Positions 51,285 to 57,526 of a stretch of DNA of 57,526 bases are shown piece by piece (the first letter of the stretch is position 1; every line of letters starts with the position of its first letter). The DNA lies in assembly GCF_014490485.1 (NCBI RefSeq), contig NZ_JACTVA010000036.1, forward strand, positions 1 through 57,526, written 5' to 3'. The notes under the pieces were generated by a model. It ran no database searches and was not told the origin of the DNA. It was given only the letters and a program-made list of their open reading frames with translations. Source of the stretch: Teichococcus aerophilus. GTDB taxonomy: Bacteria > Pseudomonadota > Alphaproteobacteria > Acetobacterales > Acetobacteraceae. A program made the translations under genes and the position numbers.

Positions 51285-51932
51285 ATGGATTTATCTGCCT
51301 GGATGCCTGAGCTGATTGCGCTCGGGCAGGTACTGCTGATCGACCTTGTGCTGGCGGGCGACAACGCCATCGTCGTCGGCATGGCCGCCGCCGGCCTGCC
51401 GGCCGAGCAGCGCCGCAAGGCCATCTTCTGGGGCATCGCCGCCGCGACCATCATGCGGATCGGCTTCGCCGCCATCACCACCCAGCTTTTGGCCATCGTT
51501 GGCCTGACGCTGGCCGGCGGCGTGTTGCTGCTGTGGGTCTGCTACAAGATGTTCCGCGAGCTTCAGCGCGGCCATCAGCCCGAGGTCACGGAAGCCGAGC
51601 TGGAGGCGCAGGCCCAGGCGCCCGGCAACCGCAAGACCCTGAAGGGCGCCATCATCCAGATCCTGGTGGCCGACGTGTCGATGAGCCTGGACAACGTCCT
51701 GGCCGTCGCCGGCGCCGCCAAGGAGCATCTGTGGGTGCTGGTGGTGGGCCTCGCCATCTCGGTCGTGTTGATGGGCGTCGCGGCGACCTTTATCGCCCGG
51801 CTGCTGGAACGGCACCGCTGGATCGCCTGGGTGGGCCTGCTGGTCATCCTGTACGTGGCCGTGCAGATGATCTGGACGGGCGGCGGCGAAGTGCTGCCCT
51901 ACCTGAATGGCGGCCCCCGCGCCGCGAACTGA
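51285..51932 (+). CDS. TerC family membrane protein (YjbE type), paralogue 1
   Basis: 215 residues from the ATG at 51285. There are six or seven membrane helices, with paired acidic motifs LVLAGDNAIVVGMAAAGLPA (near residue 22) and VADVSMSLDNVLAVAGAAKE (near 131). TerC/Alx relatives export manganese or help metallate exported proteins. A TTGACA at 51226-51231 could be a -35 box, but no -10 was clear. No yybP-ykoY-type leader was recognised in the 114-nt gap. A terminator follows at 52046-52075. Confidence 0.88.
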   Translation: MDLSAWMPELIALGQVLLIDLVLAGDNAIVVGMAAAGLPAEQRRKAIFWGIAAATIMRIGFAAITTQLLAIVGLTLAGGVLLLWVCYKMFRELQRGHQPEVTEAELEAQAQAPGNRKTLKGAIIQILVADVSMSLDNVLAVAGAAKEHLWVLVVGLAISVVLMGVAATFIARLLERHRWIAWVGLLVILYVAVQMIWTGGGEVLPYLNGGPRAAN

Positions 51933-52045
51933 GGTGACGGCCGGCTTGCCCGGCCACGCCCCACCCCGTGCCTGCACCCGGGCCTGCGATCGACGGAAGC
52001 GGCTGGCGCCGCCCCTGCCGAACCCACCCCGGCCATGACGAGGAA

Positions 52046-52075
52046 AGCCGCCCCACGAGTTGGGGCGGCTTTTTT
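52046..52075 (+). terminator. Rho-independent terminator after terC paralogue 1
   Basis: AGCCGCCCCA (52046-52055) and TGGGGCGGCT (52061-52070) form a 10-bp stem with loop CGAGT, followed by T6. It lies 114 nt after paralogue 1 and 146 nt before paralogue 2. It could also work as a leader terminator for paralogue 2, but no metal-sensing RNA fold was recognised upstream of it. Confidence 0.9.
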
Positions 52076-52221
52076 CATGGCTGGCGCGCGCTGTTTGTGA
52101 AGCCTGCCCGGCTTCACCCGGCGGAAACCTCCCTGTAACTTCGCCTCACCCTCTTTCCCGTGGGGCGCCGTGCCGGGCGACGCCATGCGGGTTCCTGCTC
52201 AAATTCTTCGTGGGGATCCCA

Positions 52222-52857
52222 ATGGAAGCGTATACCGGCATGCTGTCCGGCCTGGCAGAGATCATCTGGCTCAACATCATTCTCTCGGGCGACAACGCGG
52301 TCGTCATCGGCCTGGCGGCCGCCGGGCTGCCGGCGCATATGCGCGGCAAGGCCGTGCTGTTCGGCGTCATCGCCGCCGCCGTGCTGCGGATCGTCTTCTC
52401 CATCTTCGCCACCATGCTGCTGTCGCTGTGGTGGATCGACCTCGTGGGCGGCCTGGCGCTGCTCTACATCGCCTGGACGTTCTTCCGCGAACTGCGCGAG
52501 GACAAGAGCGAGACGGATATCGAGGCCGAGAGCGGCCACAAGAAGACCATCGGCCAGGCGCTGTGGCAGATCATCATCGCCGACGTGTCGATGAGCCTGG
52601 ACAACGTGCTGGCCGTGGCCGCCGTGGCGCGCAACAACCTGCAATTGCTGATCATCGGCCTGGGCATTTCCATCGTCATGATGGGCCTGTTGGGCGGCTT
52701 GCTGGCCAAGGTACTGGAAAGGTTCAAGATCATTGCCTATGTCGGCGTGGCGCTGATTGTCTGGATCGGCGCTCAGCTGCTCTGGGAAGGTATCATCATG
52801 GCCAATGCGACGCTTCACTTCGGCTTGCCGCTGCCCCTGCCGGAGGCGGCGCATTGA
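52222..52857 (+). CDS. TerC family membrane protein (YjbE type), paralogue 2
   Basis: 211 residues from the ATG at 52222. It carries the same acidic motifs as paralogue 1: NIILSGDNAVVIGLAAAGLP and IADVSMSLDNVLAVAAVARN. The two proteins are similar throughout and clearly arose by tandem duplication, though they have diverged in the central loop (HKKTIGQALWQII versus NRKTLKGAIIQIL). Its stop overlaps the TTG start of a lipoprotein gene, suggesting coupled expression. Confidence 0.88.
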   Translation: MEAYTGMLSGLAEIIWLNIILSGDNAVVIGLAAAGLPAHMRGKAVLFGVIAAAVLRIVFSIFATMLLSLWWIDLVGGLALLYIAWTFFRELREDKSETDIEAESGHKKTIGQALWQIIIADVSMSLDNVLAVAAVARNNLQLLIIGLGISIVMMGLLGGLLAKVLERFKIIAYVGVALIVWIGAQLLWEGIIMANATLHFGLPLPLPEAAH

Positions 52858-53483
52858 AGGCTTGGCTGCTTCCCGCCCTGGCCGGCGCCACGCTGCTAAG
52901 CGCGTGCGCCGTGCCCCAGGACCCGGACGCCGCCGCCCGGGCCGCCGCCGGCACGCGGCCGCCCCTGGCCACCGTGCTGGCACGCCTGCCGGTGGAGGTG
53001 GCCGGGTTCGACCGGGGCGAGACGACCAATTTCGAGGAGCGCCAGCCCGGCTACGGCAGCGCGGTGGAATACACCACCCCGGCCCGCAACGGCTTGCCGG
53101 CGCGGGCCGCCGTCGCTTCCGTCATGATCTACGACATGGGCCGGCCGCCGTTGCCGGATAACGCCCCGGCCGAGCTGGTCACGCCGCTGCTGGACGAGGC
53201 CGTGCGCGAAGCCACCGTGCTGCCGCCCGGCCGCACCCTGGCCGAGACCGGCCGCCGCACCCTGGCCCTGCCGGCCGGCGGCAGCATGACCTGCGCCGAC
53301 CTCTCCGGCAGCTTCGGCCGCACAGCGGTGGAACAGCAGGTCTGCGCCGGCACCGCCGCCGGCCGCTTCCTGCGTGTGCACGTCACCATGCCGCGCCGGA
53401 ACAGCAACGCCGGCGATGCCGACGAATTCACCCGCGGCGTCGCCCAGGCGCTGCGTGGCACGCCGGTCGCGCTGGTTCGCTGA
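52854..53483 (+). CDS. Predicted small lipoprotein coupled to terC paralogue 2
   Basis: 209 residues from the TTG at 52854, which overlaps the terC stop (TTGA). Signal LLPALAGATLLSAC puts the lipidated cysteine at residue 18. The mature domain has VEVAGFDRGETTNFEERQPG and YGSAVEYTTPARNGLPARAA, with two further cysteines (MTCADL, EQQVCAG) that may form a disulfide. No family was recognised. The transcript ends at repeat copy 10. Confidence 0.72.
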   Translation: MKAWLLPALAGATLLSACAVPQDPDAAARAAAGTRPPLATVLARLPVEVAGFDRGETTNFEERQPGYGSAVEYTTPARNGLPARAAVASVMIYDMGRPPLPDNAPAELVTPLLDEAVREATVLPPGRTLAETGRRTLALPAGGSMTCADLSGSFGRTAVEQQVCAGTAAGRFLRVHVTMPRRNSNAGDADEFTRGVAQALRGTPVALVR

Positions 53484-53505
53484 GGCGGGCGGGAGAAACG
53501 AGGGG

Positions 53506-53786
53506 GAAGGCCGGGGAAGGAATTCCCCGGTCCCCTTCTTCTTCCTTCAAGTTTTGTTTGAGGCTTGGGCCGGCGCCATAGAGCTACAGGGCCAGGCCGG
53601 GCTTCCGGGCGCTGCCCGCCTAATATTTATCTTTAAAAACAAAAGCTTACTGCATACGTCTCATGCAGAAGCGTTCATCGAAACTCGCGCTGGGGTGGAC
53701 ACCTGCGACGATGACCAATCCTCGAAGCACCACGAAAAGCTCGCAAAAAGAAGATGGGGTCCGGGGAATTCCTTCCCCGGCCTTCC
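53506..53786. repeat. GAATTC-hairpin repeat, copy 10 (paired arms)
   Basis: Fills the 326-nt gap between convergent genes. Left arm 53506-53552: GAAGGCCGGGGAAGGAATTC, then CCCGGTCCCCTTCTTCTTCC. Right arm 53739-53786: GCTCGCAAAAAGAAGATGGG, then GTCCGGGGAATTCCTTCCCC. The interior differs from other copies: an AT-rich run (TAATATTTATCTTTAAAAAC) and a small hairpin CTGCAT/ATGCAG near 53651-53669. Confidence 0.85.
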
Positions 53787-53809
53787 TCTTCCGCCTCTTT
53801 GATCGGTCT

Positions 53810-54235
53810 TCAGTTCCGGTTGCGCGGCCAGTCGAGACGCGGTTCGGAGCGGGAGGAGGGCGCCGCCCCACGCGCCGGCGCATCCGGCCAGGCGGCTGGC
53901 GGCGGTACGGGGGGCGCCACGCGCGGCGCTGCGTAGTCGCGCGCCGGGGTGGCGACGTAGCTGGCCGGGGGCTCCACCCATTCATCGGTGGCGGCGGGGC
54001 CGCGGCGGGGCGGTGCGGGTTCACCCATGCGCAGGGCGAGGCTGCGGATTTCGGCCTGGATCTCGTCCAGTTGCACTTCCAGAGCTTCCAGCCGCGCCTT
54101 CACCCCGAATACGCTGAAGGGCATCAGCAGGAAGGCCGCGGCGCAGAGCAGCCCGAGGGCCAGCAGTAGCAGCCCCGTCCAATCCGGCATGCCGGGAATG
54201 GACAGGGTGGTGGCGAGATTGCGCATGCTGTCCAC
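53810..54235 (-). CDS. Single-pass membrane protein with coiled coil, unknown family
   Basis: 141 residues. One membrane segment (WTGLLLLALGLLCAAAFLLM, about residues 19-38), then a short coiled coil (KARLEALEVQLDEIQAEIRS) and a long disordered proline-rich tail with arginines at the end. It starts 3 nt after the moaA stop, so it is cotranscribed with moaA, though no link to molybdopterin synthesis is evident. Confidence 0.65.
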   Translation of the reverse strand: MDSMRNLATTLSIPGMPDWTGLLLLALGLLCAAAFLLMPFSVFGVKARLEALEVQLDEIQAEIRSLALRMGEPAPPRRGPAATDEWVEPPASYVATPARDYAAPRVAPPVPPPAAWPDAPARGAAPSSRSEPRLDWPRNRN

Positions 54236-54238
54236 GGT

Positions 54239-55231
54239 TCAGCCCCCCGTCACGCTCATATGCCGGCCCACGGCGGGCGCCTTGCGGCGCCGGTCGATAA
54301 TGAAGTCGTGCCCCTTGGGCTTGCGGGCGATCGCGTCGCGGATCGCCTGCTGCAACCCGGCCTCATCCACCGAGGGGTCCCGCAGCACGGCGCGCAGGTC
54401 GGCGGCGTCGTCCTGGCCCAGGCACATGTAGAGCGTGCCGGTGCAGGTCAGCCGCACGCGGTTGCAGCTCTCGCAGAAATTGTGGGTCATGGGCGTGATG
54501 AAGCCGAGGCGCCGGCCGGTCTCGGCCACCGTGAAGTAGCGGGCGGGGCCGCCGGTAGCGTAATCGGTATCCTCCAGCGTCCAGGTCTGCCGGAGACGGG
54601 AGCGCACCATGGAGAGGGGCAGGTACTGGTCGGTCCGCTCGCCGGTGATCTCGCCCAGCGGCATGGTCTCGATCAGGGTAAGGTCGAAGCCATGCTCGCC
54701 GCACCAGGCGATCAGGCGGTCGAACTCATCCTCGTTCACGCCCTTCATGGCGACGGCGTTGATCTTCACGGCCAGGCCGGCGCCCTTGGCGGCGAAGATG
54801 CCATCCATGGTCTTTTCCAGGTCGCCCCAGCGGGTCAGCGCCTTGAAGGTGCCCGGGTCCAGCGAGTCGAGGCTGACATTGATGCGGCGGACGCCGGCCT
54901 CGTACAGGCCCTCGGCGTGCTTGGTCAGCTGGGTGCCGTTGGTGGTGACCGTCAGCTCCTGCAGCCCGCCGCCGCCGATCCGGGCGCCGAGGCTGCGGAA
55001 CAGCGTCATGACATCCTTGCGCACCAGCGGCTCCCCGCCCGTCAGGCGGATGCGCTGCACGCCCATGCCGATGAAGGCGCCACAAAGCCGGTCCAGCTCC
55101 TCCAGCGAGAGGACCTGGGCCTTGGGCAGGAAGGTCATGTCCTCCGCCATGCAGTAGACGCAGCGTAGGTCGCAACGGTCGGTGACCGAGACGCGCAGGT
55201 AGGTAATGGCCCGGCCGAACGGGTCGATCAT
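54239..55231 (-). CDS. moaA: GTP 3',8-cyclase MoaA
   Basis: 330 residues from the ATG at 55231. It is a radical-SAM enzyme with the first cluster at Cys20, Cys24 and Cys27 (RCDLRCVYC) and the second at Cys253, Cys256 and Cys270 (FCESCNRVR ... MC). The conserved C-terminal Gly-Gly is present (SVTGG). It makes 3',8-cyclo-GTP, the first step of molybdenum cofactor synthesis. No other moa gene is in view. Confidence 0.96.
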   Translation of the reverse strand: MIDPFGRAITYLRVSVTDRCDLRCVYCMAEDMTFLPKAQVLSLEELDRLCGAFIGMGVQRIRLTGGEPLVRKDVMTLFRSLGARIGGGGLQELTVTTNGTQLTKHAEGLYEAGVRRINVSLDSLDPGTFKALTRWGDLEKTMDGIFAAKGAGLAVKINAVAMKGVNEDEFDRLIAWCGEHGFDLTLIETMPLGEITGERTDQYLPLSMVRSRLRQTWTLEDTDYATGGPARYFTVAETGRRLGFITPMTHNFCESCNRVRLTCTGTLYMCLGQDDAADLRAVLRDPSVDEAGLQQAIRDAIARKPKGHDFIIDRRRKAPAVGRHMSVTGG

Positions 55232-55321
55232 GTCAGGCGAGGTCCTCGGCGGCTTGGATGTCACAGCCTTCCATTTGGGCCGTGCCACCCACCGGCTGCA
55301 AGCCCCATCGGCGCCCGAACG

Positions 55322-56080
55322 TTACCCGAGCAGTGCGAAGCCGCCCGCCGCCACCAGCAGGATCAGCGCGCAGCGCCGGTACCAGGAGAGCGGGATGACG
55401 TGGAACAGCCGGGCACCCACCGGCACCGAGACCAGCATCAGCGGCAGCATGATGGCCGTGAGGACCAGGGTGGGGATACCGATGAGGCCGGCCCAGAGCG
55501 GCGGGATGATGGAGGCCACGCCCAGCACGCCGAAGAACAGGATGAGGTTGGCGCGGTGTTGCCGCGCTTCCTCCTTCCCCGCCAGCAGGTACAGGATGAC
55601 CGGCGGGCCGGACATGCCGGTGGCGCCCTTCAGCAGGCCGGAGACGGTGCCGACGGCCAGGTTCAGCCCCAGCGGGCGGGTGCCGTGGTAGCGCCAGCCG
55701 GACATCATCAGCAGCCCGAACACCAGCACGAACACGCCGATCGAGCGGCGGAGCAGCCCGGCCTCGGTATGCAGCAGCACGACGGAGCCGAAGGGAATGG
55801 CGAGCACGGCGGCGGCGCAGATGGGCAGGATCAGCTTCTTGTTCGCCTCGCCGAAGGAGCGGGGCAGCAGGTAGGCGGAGACGAACAGCTCCATCAACAG
55901 CACCACCGGTACGCCGAAGCGGGGCGACCACAGCGTGGAATAGACCGGCGCCAGCAGGATGGCGGTGCCGAAGCCGGAGTAGCCGCGCATCACGCCGGCC
56001 ACGATGGTGGCGAAGGCACCCACGGCGAAGCGCCAGGAGAACAGGATATCCAGGGCTTGGGCCCACAGCGACTCGGCCAT
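55322..56080 (-). CDS. Sulfite exporter TauE/SafE family protein
   Basis: 252 residues with about eight membrane helices. ATIVAGVMRGYSGFGTAILL and GLLKGATGMSGPPVILYLLA are the paired TauE/SafE repeats, with LLAGKEEARQHRANLILFFG between helices. Members export sulfite, sulfoacetate or related organosulfonates; the substrate here is unknown. It follows the DUF3553 gene by 3 nt. Confidence 0.9.
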   Translation of the reverse strand: MAESLWAQALDILFSWRFAVGAFATIVAGVMRGYSGFGTAILLAPVYSTLWSPRFGVPVVLLMELFVSAYLLPRSFGEANKKLILPICAAAVLAIPFGSVVLLHTEAGLLRRSIGVFVLVFGLLMMSGWRYHGTRPLGLNLAVGTVSGLLKGATGMSGPPVILYLLAGKEEARQHRANLILFFGVLGVASIIPPLWAGLIGIPTLVLTAIMLPLMLVSVPVGARLFHVIPLSWYRRCALILLVAAGGFALLG

Positions 56081-56083
56081 CGG

Positions 56084-56251
56084 TCAGTCCAGGACTTCCA
56101 GTTCGACGTGCAGGGCGTTGATCAGCACCTTGCCCATATGTTCGAAATTCACCGTCACCCGCTCCTTCACCACAGACTGGATCTGCCCTTCGCCCCATTC
56201 CGGGTGGGTGGGGTGGCGGACGCGCATGCCGGGCTCGAGCGAGATGTTCAC
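56084..56251 (-). CDS. DUF3553 family small protein
   Basis: 55 residues from a GTG at 56251; a GTG at 56278 would add nine. LEPGMRVRHPTHPEWGEGQI and VTVNFEHMGKVLINALHVEL are the DUF3553 pattern, an SH3-like fold resembling CarD/UvrD tails. The function is unknown, possibly protein or nucleic-acid binding. It is probably cotranscribed with the TauE-like gene, and it is divergent from chpT. Confidence 0.85.
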   Translation of the reverse strand: MNISLEPGMRVRHPTHPEWGEGQIQSVVKERVTVNFEHMGKVLINALHVELEVLD

Positions 56252-56362
56252 CGCGCCAGGGTGACGCGGCAGCAGCACCGGGGCCAGAGCAGGGTGCGAT
56301 CACGCTGCCGTGATGTTAACAGCATCCTGTGTAGAGAGACGCGAAGCAACCGGAGCATGAGC

Positions 56363-56944
56363 ATGCCGACGCAACCCAGCCTTACCCTGGCGCAGGACCT
56401 CTGCGCCCGGCTTTGCCACGACCTGGTCGGCCCGCTGGGCACCATGGCCGGGGCGCTGGACCTGCTGGACGATGACGCGGAGGCCGCCGCCCTGGCGCGG
56501 GAGGCCGCCGCCAGCCTGCGGGCGCGGCTGCAAGTGTGGCGTGCGGCCTGCGGCGCCGGCACCGGGCCGATGACGGCGCCCGAAATGGCCGCACTGCTGG
56601 AGGGCGTGCTGGGCGGCGGCCGTGTCACCGCCGACGTGACCGCGCTGCCGCCTGGGGAGACCTTCGCGCCCGACGTGGCGCAACTGCTGCTGGTGGCGGC
56701 GCTGCTGGGGGGCGAGGCGTTGCCGCGCGGCGGCGTGGTGCGGCTGGCACCGGCCGAGGGCGGAGTCGCGGTGCTGCCGGCGGGCCGGGTGCTGGCCTGG
56801 CCCGCGGCGCTGGCGGACGCCCTGGCCGGCCAGGAAGTGGAGGGGCCGCGCCAGGTGCTGGCGCCGGTTCTGGTGCGGCTGGCGCAGGCCGCCGGCTGGG
56901 CCGTCAGCCTTTCGGCGGAGGCGCTGACGCTGCGTCCGATGTGA
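56363..56944 (+). CDS. chpT: Histidine phosphotransferase, ChpT-like
   Basis: 193 residues from the ATG at 56363, preferred because GGAG lies 7 nt upstream; the ATG at 56357 is an alternative. The phospho-acceptor is His19 in LCARLCHDLVGPLGTMAGAL, the ChpT helix, and a degenerate ATPase-like domain follows. In Caulobacter ChpT relays phosphate from CckA to CtrA and CpdR. Here the gene is immediately upstream of cheA, so a chemotaxis role or a link to it is also possible. Confidence 0.82.
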   Translation: MPTQPSLTLAQDLCARLCHDLVGPLGTMAGALDLLDDDAEAAALAREAAASLRARLQVWRAACGAGTGPMTAPEMAALLEGVLGGGRVTADVTALPPGETFAPDVAQLLLVAALLGGEALPRGGVVRLAPAEGGVAVLPAGRVLAWPAALADALAGQEVEGPRQVLAPVLVRLAQAAGWAVSLSAEALTLRPM

Positions 56945-57013
56945 CACAGCCATTCATCTTTCCTTCGCATCCCCGCACGCATTTTGGGTGAAACCCAGCC
57001 GCCGGGGACCATC

Positions 57014-57526
57014 ATGGACGACCTTCTCGCCGACTTCCTGACCGAGACCAATGAGGGGCTAGCAACCCTCGACGTGGTGCTGCTGAAGCTGGAGAAGGCG
57101 CCTGACGACAGGCCCACACTCTCCGAGATCTTCCGCAGCGTCCACACCATCAAGGGCACCTGTGGCTTCCTCGGCCTTTCGCGGCTGGAGAAGGTCGCGC
57201 ACGCCGCCGAGAACGTGCTCGGCAAGTACCGCGAGGGTGCGCTGAAGGTGACGCCGGAGGGGATCACGCTGATCCTCTCCGCCATCGACTGCCTGAAGAG
57301 CATCGTCACCGGACTGGAGACGACGGGCAGCGAGCCGCAGGGCGACGACAGCGCGCTGATCGCGGCGCTGGACGCCGCCTGGCGCGGCGAGCCGATCGGC
57401 ACCCCCGCCAAGGCCGCGCCGCCGCCGCCGGCCGACCCGGCCATCGACCCGTTCGAGGCGCTGGAACTGCCGGTGGTGGAAGCGCCGCCGGAACCGGTGG
57501 CCGCCGAGCCCGCCGCTGCCGCCCCC
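57014..57526 (+). CDS. cheA: Chemotaxis histidine kinase CheA, N-terminal part (cut by window edge)
   Basis: The frame from the ATG at 57014 is open for 171 codons to the window edge. The Hpt (P1) domain covers about residues 1-115, with phospho-acceptor His44 in FRSVHTIKGTCGFLG and DDLLADFLTETNEGLATLDV at the start. A proline/alanine-rich linker follows. The kinase domains lie beyond the edge. CheA phosphorylates CheY and CheB under control of chemoreceptors. It follows chpT by 69 nt; the rest of a che operon probably continues to the right. Confidence 0.9.
   Translation, partial: MDDLLADFLTETNEGLATLDVVLLKLEKAPDDRPTLSEIFRSVHTIKGTCGFLGLSRLEKVAHAAENVLGKYREGALKVTPEGITLILSAIDCLKSIVTGLETTGSEPQGDDSALIAALDAAWRGEPIGTPAKAAPPPPADPAIDPFEALELPVVEAPPEPVAAEPAAAAP

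Noticed and set aside
52076..52221. Possible yybP-ykoY manganese riboswitch before the second terC gene
   Set aside because: The context fits, but I could not find the conserved loop sequences. A covariance search would decide it.
1..57526. tRNA, rRNA or complete insertion-sequence genes
   Set aside because: No T-loop pattern, rRNA segment or transposase motif was seen on either strand; only MITE-like remnants near 47.3-47.7 kb.

Overview
This is a GC-rich window from an aerobic alphaproteobacterium. Gene content, gene order and codon use fit the Rhodospirillales/Acetobacteraceae (Roseomonas-like). The lineage is inferred from: moxR-DUF58-DUF4159 next to DUF1285-Nudix-CCA transferase; petABC; ubiK facing lgt-midA-pgeF; a ChpT-type phosphotransferase before cheA; and DUF4169 and DUF3553 proteins. 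No rRNA, tRNA, CRISPR array or complete insertion sequence was seen. Both edges cut genes: a DUF4159/BatA-like protein on the left and cheA on the right.

Layout. 1-5.6 kb: moxR operon (minus), DUF1285, CoA pyrophosphatase, CsbD-like protein, CCA-adding enzyme. 5.7-8.7 kb: a complete FecBCD-type iron/cobalamin importer with overlapping genes. 9.1-18.5 kb: FkbM methyltransferase, SDR, a peptide-type binding protein coupled to a glycerophosphodiesterase, an MFS symporter, an ABC exporter, a tyrosine phosphatase and a VOC protein. 18.5-25.9 kb: hemF, the cytochrome bc1 operon, MTA phosphorylase with guanine deaminase, dienelactone hydrolase, DUF4169. 26.4-31.9 kb: hybrid histidine kinase, ychF, pth, L25, VOC protein. 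32.0-34.8 kb: a ferric-iron binding protein and its fused permease without an ATPase. 34.9-41.5 kb: PASTA-like secreted protein, phosphatase, GST, GNAT, prs, exonuclease-BRCT protein, AroE-like protein. 42-47.3 kb: a cell-envelope block (lipoprotein, pgeF, midA, lgt, hldD, ubiK). 48-57.5 kb: PRY-rich secreted protein, DUF2254, purB, two terC paralogues with a lipoprotein, moaA, TauE, DUF3553, chpT, cheA.

The most striking signal lies between genes. About 21 copies of a hairpin with the core CCGGGGAA-GGAA-TTCCCCGG (EcoRI site GAATTC in the middle), each followed by a T-rich tract and a CTGCGAGT-like tail, occur at 11 intergenic loci. At nine loci they form inverted pairs with the T-tracts facing inward. 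They mostly sit between convergent genes, where each arm points the right way to terminate its neighbour. Several copies share interior sequence as well, so the unit appears to be a dispersed composite repeat of about 210-280 bp that also serves as a bidirectional terminator.

The ubiK downstream region (47.28-47.96 kb) is a nest of small elements. A 111-bp MITE-like element with perfect terminal inverted repeats sits in the CTAG loop of an intrinsic terminator, duplicating CTAG and lengthening the stem. Just downstream, a second 161-bp MITE-like element with a TGA duplication has inserted into a copy of the hairpin repeat. Both resemble non-autonomous IS5-family derivatives. All family names come from reading motifs and gene order; no database search was possible.
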